Part shown: piece by piece, positions 61,314-64,000 of the stretch | Layout of the letters: every line of letters starts with the position of its first letter | How positions within the stretch are numbered: the first letter of the stretch is position 1 | Assembly: GCA_023150835.1 (NCBI GenBank) | Contig: JAKLKB010000016.1 | Span: 1-64,000 of the forward strand | Direction of reading: 5' to 3' | DNA: 64,000 nt | Source: Myxococcota bacterium | GTDB taxonomy: Bacteria > Myxococcota_C > UBA6777 | Position numbers and translations under genes: made by a program | The notes under the pieces: model-generated | What the model was told of the DNA's origin: nothing | Seen by the model: only the letters and a program-made list of their open reading frames with translations | Database searches by the model: none

Positions 61314-61401
61314 AACATCTTTTTTCTCTCAACAAAAATTCCCACTAAAAAAGGTTCTGAAAAACGCCTTAAAAAAGGCAACACACGAAAGGAAAAAAGC
61401 C

Positions 61402-62118
61402 ATGAAAAAGCAACATGCACTGATGACCGTGACGATGGGATTGAGCTGCTGGTTTCTTGCTGCTTGCGGGGTGGGTCCCGCCCCCGATGCGCCCCAGACC
61501 TCTGCCGCCCAATACGTCCAAGGTCTCGGCCTCGTACTCAAAAAAGATGCCCCCTTCGCGAAACTCCGCGACCAACTGACGCTCACTGCCCAACTCATGC
61601 TGACGCCGATGCAACGAGGCCCCTTTCAAATGAACCCTCAAAATGGCCTCGCTCCCGAGCAAACCGTGCCTGAATCCTTGGAGGTTCCGCTCCGCTTGAA
61701 CCAAGAATACACCGCACCGATGCGAAACGATATCCAGATCCCCGGAACCGCAGCCTTGCGACGCTGCGAGCCCAAACGCGAAGGTATCGTGACTTCCCGC
61801 GATCCACAAGACTGGAGCTGCGGAGAGCCGATGGAGAAAAATCCCGCTGATCCCGCATCACTCCAGATCTTTTGGGAACTCCAAGACAACCATGCCAAAA
61901 AGCTGGCCCGATTGTTCCTCTTCGCAAACCAACGCAACATCGAGCTCCTCGGCATCGGCGAAAATCCAAGCATCGCAGACCACGCTTCCAACGAAGAATT
62001 CACGGTGCTCTATCTCAAACCCTCTGAAGCTGGAACTTACACCCAAACCTTCTTCCTCAAGCATGAACAAACACTTTTCCGCCTCGATATCCACTACAAT
62101 ATCTATAACCTCCGATAA
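61402..62118 (+). CDS. Putative lipoprotein downstream of the sigma-54 promoter
   Basis: A 238-residue protein with signal peptide LMTVTMGLSCWFLAAC and lipobox LAAC (Cys22). The mature part has a conserved-looking Trp-Cys patch (DPQDWSCGEPMEKN) and a C-terminal beta-rich region LFRLDIHYNIYNLR. I recognise no family. GAAAGGAAAAAAG precedes the ATG. It is 88 bases from the small protein at 61032 on the same strand and probably in the same transcript; the gap holds a small GCCTT/AAGGC hairpin. It converges with the activator gene. Confidence 0.82.
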   Translation: MKKQHALMTVTMGLSCWFLAACGVGPAPDAPQTSAAQYVQGLGLVLKKDAPFAKLRDQLTLTAQLMLTPMQRGPFQMNPQNGLAPEQTVPESLEVPLRLNQEYTAPMRNDIQIPGTAALRRCEPKREGIVTSRDPQDWSCGEPMEKNPADPASLQIFWELQDNHAKKLARLFLFANQRNIELLGIGENPSIADHASNEEFTVLYLKPSEAGTYTQTFFLKHEQTLFRLDIHYNIYNLR

Positions 62119-62152
62119 TCCCCTTCGTTTTCCTCCCCCGATCTTCCCCTGC

Positions 62153-63595
62153 TCAACTTTTTTTGTTTAAACCATACTTGCGCATTCGATTATAAGCCCA
62201 CCCTTTTGTAATCCCGAGAGCTTCCGCAGCGTGCGGGACATCCCACCGATACAGTTCCAAAGCATCCAACAACAAGCGCTGTTCGACTTCTTCGAGAGTT
62301 TCTTTGAGGGGGCGGACTTGCCCGTTTAGTAGCGGCGAGAGCGAAACCACTCGGTTGCCATCCGAAGCTTGCAAAAAAGAATGTCCCTCTTTCAATGAAG
62401 GGGCATGACTCTCAGCGCGGCTGTCTTCTTCGATCGGAAACAGATTAAAATCTTCGGGTTCGAGGACGGGGCCGTCCGCCATCGCAGCGGTCCCTTCAAG
62501 AGCGTTTTTCAGCTGGCGGACGTTTCCGGGCCAGATGTAGGACGAAAACATCTCCAACGTCGCCTGAGAAAGCAACAACGGTCGCCCGTCTGAAAAGAGC
62601 GGTAACCATTGCTCACACAACAAAGGGATATCTTCTCGACGCTCACGCAGCGGAGGAACGTCAAGGTGGACTACCGAGATGCGATAAAACAGATCGGATC
62701 GAAAGTGATTCTTTTTGACCTCCTCTCGCAGATCGCGGTTGGTAGCGGCGATCAGACGAAAATCAACAGCGCATTGTGACCCTCCGATGGGTCGAATCTT
62801 TTTTTCGGACAAAACAGAAAGCAATTTTTTTTGTGCATCTGGACTCAGTTCTCCAAGTTCGTCAAGAAAAAGAGTGCCTCCATCTGCTTGTTCAAAGAAG
62901 CCCTTGTGGGCTTTGTTTGCACCCGTAAAAGCATCTTTTACATAACCGAACATCTCGGATTCAAAGAGGTTCTCCGGGATCGCGCCGCAGTTCACTTCGA
63001 CAAAAGGCCCCTCGGCTCGCTTGCTTTGAAGGTGGAGAGCCTTTGCGACGCTGGTCTTTCCAACGCCCGTTTCGCCTGTCAACAAGACGGCCACTTCACG
63101 ATCGCCCAAGCGCTCAATCAAAGAAAAGATCTTTCGCATCGCAGGGCTTTGACCGAGAAGAGAGCCACTTTTGTCTTGGAAATGGATCTGGATATCGCGC
63201 TTGCGTTGTTGGGAGCGCAACTCCAACACAGTATCCCCGATCTTTAATCGAACCCCGGGAACAAGATAGCCTTCTAATATCTGGACTTCGTTGACAAAGA
63301 TGCCGTTGCGGCTTTGCAGATCGCGGATATGCAAACCTTTTTCTGTAATGCGTAGCTGACAATGCGTCGAGCTGACCATCTTATCTTCTTTCAAACAGAG
63401 TTCGCACCAATCTCCTCGCCCGGCGTGGATGATCTCATGCTCCAATTGGAGGATCTCTCCTTTATTCGGGCCGTGGACAACGGCCAAAGACAGCGCATCG
63501 ACCGAGAGTTTGGAAAAACGTGATCGATGCGCTCCTTCGTCGATCATCGTCGTGTTCGCGTCCTTGGTTCGGCGGATCTGCATTTTTTCGTCCAT
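62153..63595 (-). CDS. FHA-domain sigma-54-dependent transcriptional activator
   Basis: A 480-residue bacterial enhancer-binding protein. The N-terminal FHA domain (about 35-128) has GR (59-60), SSTH (75-78) and RNG (96-98), so it can bind phosphothreonine. The AAA+ domain (about 145-375) has Walker A GETGVGKT (174-181), Walker B TLFLDE (241-246) and the arginine-finger region FRSDLFYR. The sigma-54 contact loop reads DAFTGA (221-226), not the usual GAFTGA. A Fis-type helix-turn-helix (about 450-478) ends the protein. GAGGGAAG precedes the ATG. FHA activators of this type respond to Ser/Thr kinases in myxobacteria, so the kinase at 44545 is a reasonable partner. Confidence 0.96.
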   Translation of the reverse strand: MDEKMQIRRTKDANTTMIDEGAHRSRFSKLSVDALSLAVVHGPNKGEILQLEHEIIHAGRGDWCELCLKEDKMVSSTHCQLRITEKGLHIRDLQSRNGIFVNEVQILEGYLVPGVRLKIGDTVLELRSQQRKRDIQIHFQDKSGSLLGQSPAMRKIFSLIERLGDREVAVLLTGETGVGKTSVAKALHLQSKRAEGPFVEVNCGAIPENLFESEMFGYVKDAFTGANKAHKGFFEQADGGTLFLDELGELSPDAQKKLLSVLSEKKIRPIGGSQCAVDFRLIAATNRDLREEVKKNHFRSDLFYRISVVHLDVPPLRERREDIPLLCEQWLPLFSDGRPLLLSQATLEMFSSYIWPGNVRQLKNALEGTAAMADGPVLEPEDFNLFPIEEDSRAESHAPSLKEGHSFLQASDGNRVVSLSPLLNGQVRPLKETLEEVEQRLLLDALELYRWDVPHAAEALGITKGWAYNRMRKYGLNKKS

Positions 63596-63928
63596 ACGTA
63601 CTTCCCTCTTTGCCCTCTATGACACGAAACTTCCTAAAGCAAGATGCCCTTTGCACAGCATCGGACGTTGCGATACAGCGATCGACAACCAACACACCGT
63701 GTATACAACAAGCGATTCGCCTTCTCAAGGCACCATTCGGACTTATGCGGTTGAACGATTTTGTGGGGCGGGGTACCACACCCCGCCTCCTTACCTTGGC
63801 TGTGCCCTGAACCATCGAGCAAACGACGATCGAACAAGGCTCGCAAAAAACAACGAGACGAATAGAGATTTGCTCGATCGGAACCATTTGCAGATGCGGT
63901 GTCTGATACAAGAACCTGTGAACTCTTG
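63596..63928. other. Gap upstream of the activator gene
   Basis: A hairpin GGCGGGGT (63767-63774) / ACCCCGCC (63780-63787), preceded by TTTTGTGG, resembles the end of family A. Short open frames here have no ribosome-binding site. No promoter boxes for the activator gene that I would defend. Confidence 0.4.
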
Positions 63929-64000
63929 ATAGGACTTACGCAGTTGAAAAGGGAAACCCTGAGATATCAGAACGTTGTAGGGGCGATTCGCGAACCGCCC
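63929..64000 (+). mobile_element. Family A end with palindromic core (A11), cut by the window end
   Basis: ATAGGACTTACGCAGTTG at 63929 is a family A end, and GGGGCGATTCGCGAACCGCC at the very end of the window is the palindromic core of A10. The right end is outside the window. Confidence 0.8.

Overview
The window looks like chromosomal DNA from a Gram-negative, myxobacteria-like bacterium (Myxococcota or a close deltaproteobacterial relative). The evidence is many long Cys-rich lipoproteins with Stig1-like and MopE-like (CDG-rich) modules, a MYXO-CTERM-like tail, a soluble-domain Ser/Thr kinase, an FHA-linked sigma-54 activator and a paired ArsA-family ATPase operon. This assignment is inferred from gene content; there is no rRNA or tRNA in the window to confirm it. 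I saw no phage, transposase gene or CRISPR array.

Layout. 1-0.5 kb: a 21-bp tandem repeat and interspersed intergenic elements. 0.5-12 kb: housekeeping genes (ahcY, a cyclic-nucleotide-binding protein, two ArsA-type ATPases, comEC, an exported propeller protein, gap). 12-17 kb: two tandem paralogous lipoproteins, each with seven Stig1-like Cys modules and an NHL-type propeller. 17-25 kb: Rieske protein plus gshB, maf translationally coupled to a dual-anchored lipoprotein, a small lipoprotein and a FadL-like outer-membrane protein. 25-34 kb: FHA-like protein, GNAT, an operon running from a coiled-coil protein through a double-domain M16 peptidase, a TPR protein, a YkgJ-type protein and PTS enzyme I, then an FNR-like flavoprotein. 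34-44 kb: an exported protein, a 675-residue Ser/Thr-rich repetitive protein, a TPR/methyltransferase/TPR trio, and an exported TPR-like protein.

44.5-63.6 kb is the most unusual region. A zinc-ribbon Ser/Thr kinase and a MopE-like lipoprotein lie on one side. They are followed by three leftward and three rightward lipoprotein genes that share an N-terminal two-cysteine module and collagen-like Gly-X-Y linkers, and then by a second MopE-like lipoprotein facing back towards the array, so the block is mirror-symmetric in gene direction. Beyond it, six imperfect 38-39-bp tandem repeats precede a near-consensus sigma-54 promoter, a small membrane protein, a lipoprotein and an FHA/AAA+/Fis sigma-54 activator. 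I read this as a regulated cell-surface lipoprotein system with phospho-signalling (kinase and FHA) control; its function is unknown.

Throughout, non-coding gaps carry two families of short non-autonomous elements. Family A has ends like ATAGGA(C/G)T(T/G)ACGCAG; family B has ends like CAATACGATATCCG and a GGGCAGCC/GGCTGCCC hairpin. Four times they occur side by side in the order A then B. Several gene starts in the longest open frames lie inside these elements, so I moved those starts inward to positions supported by ribosome-binding sites or signal peptides.
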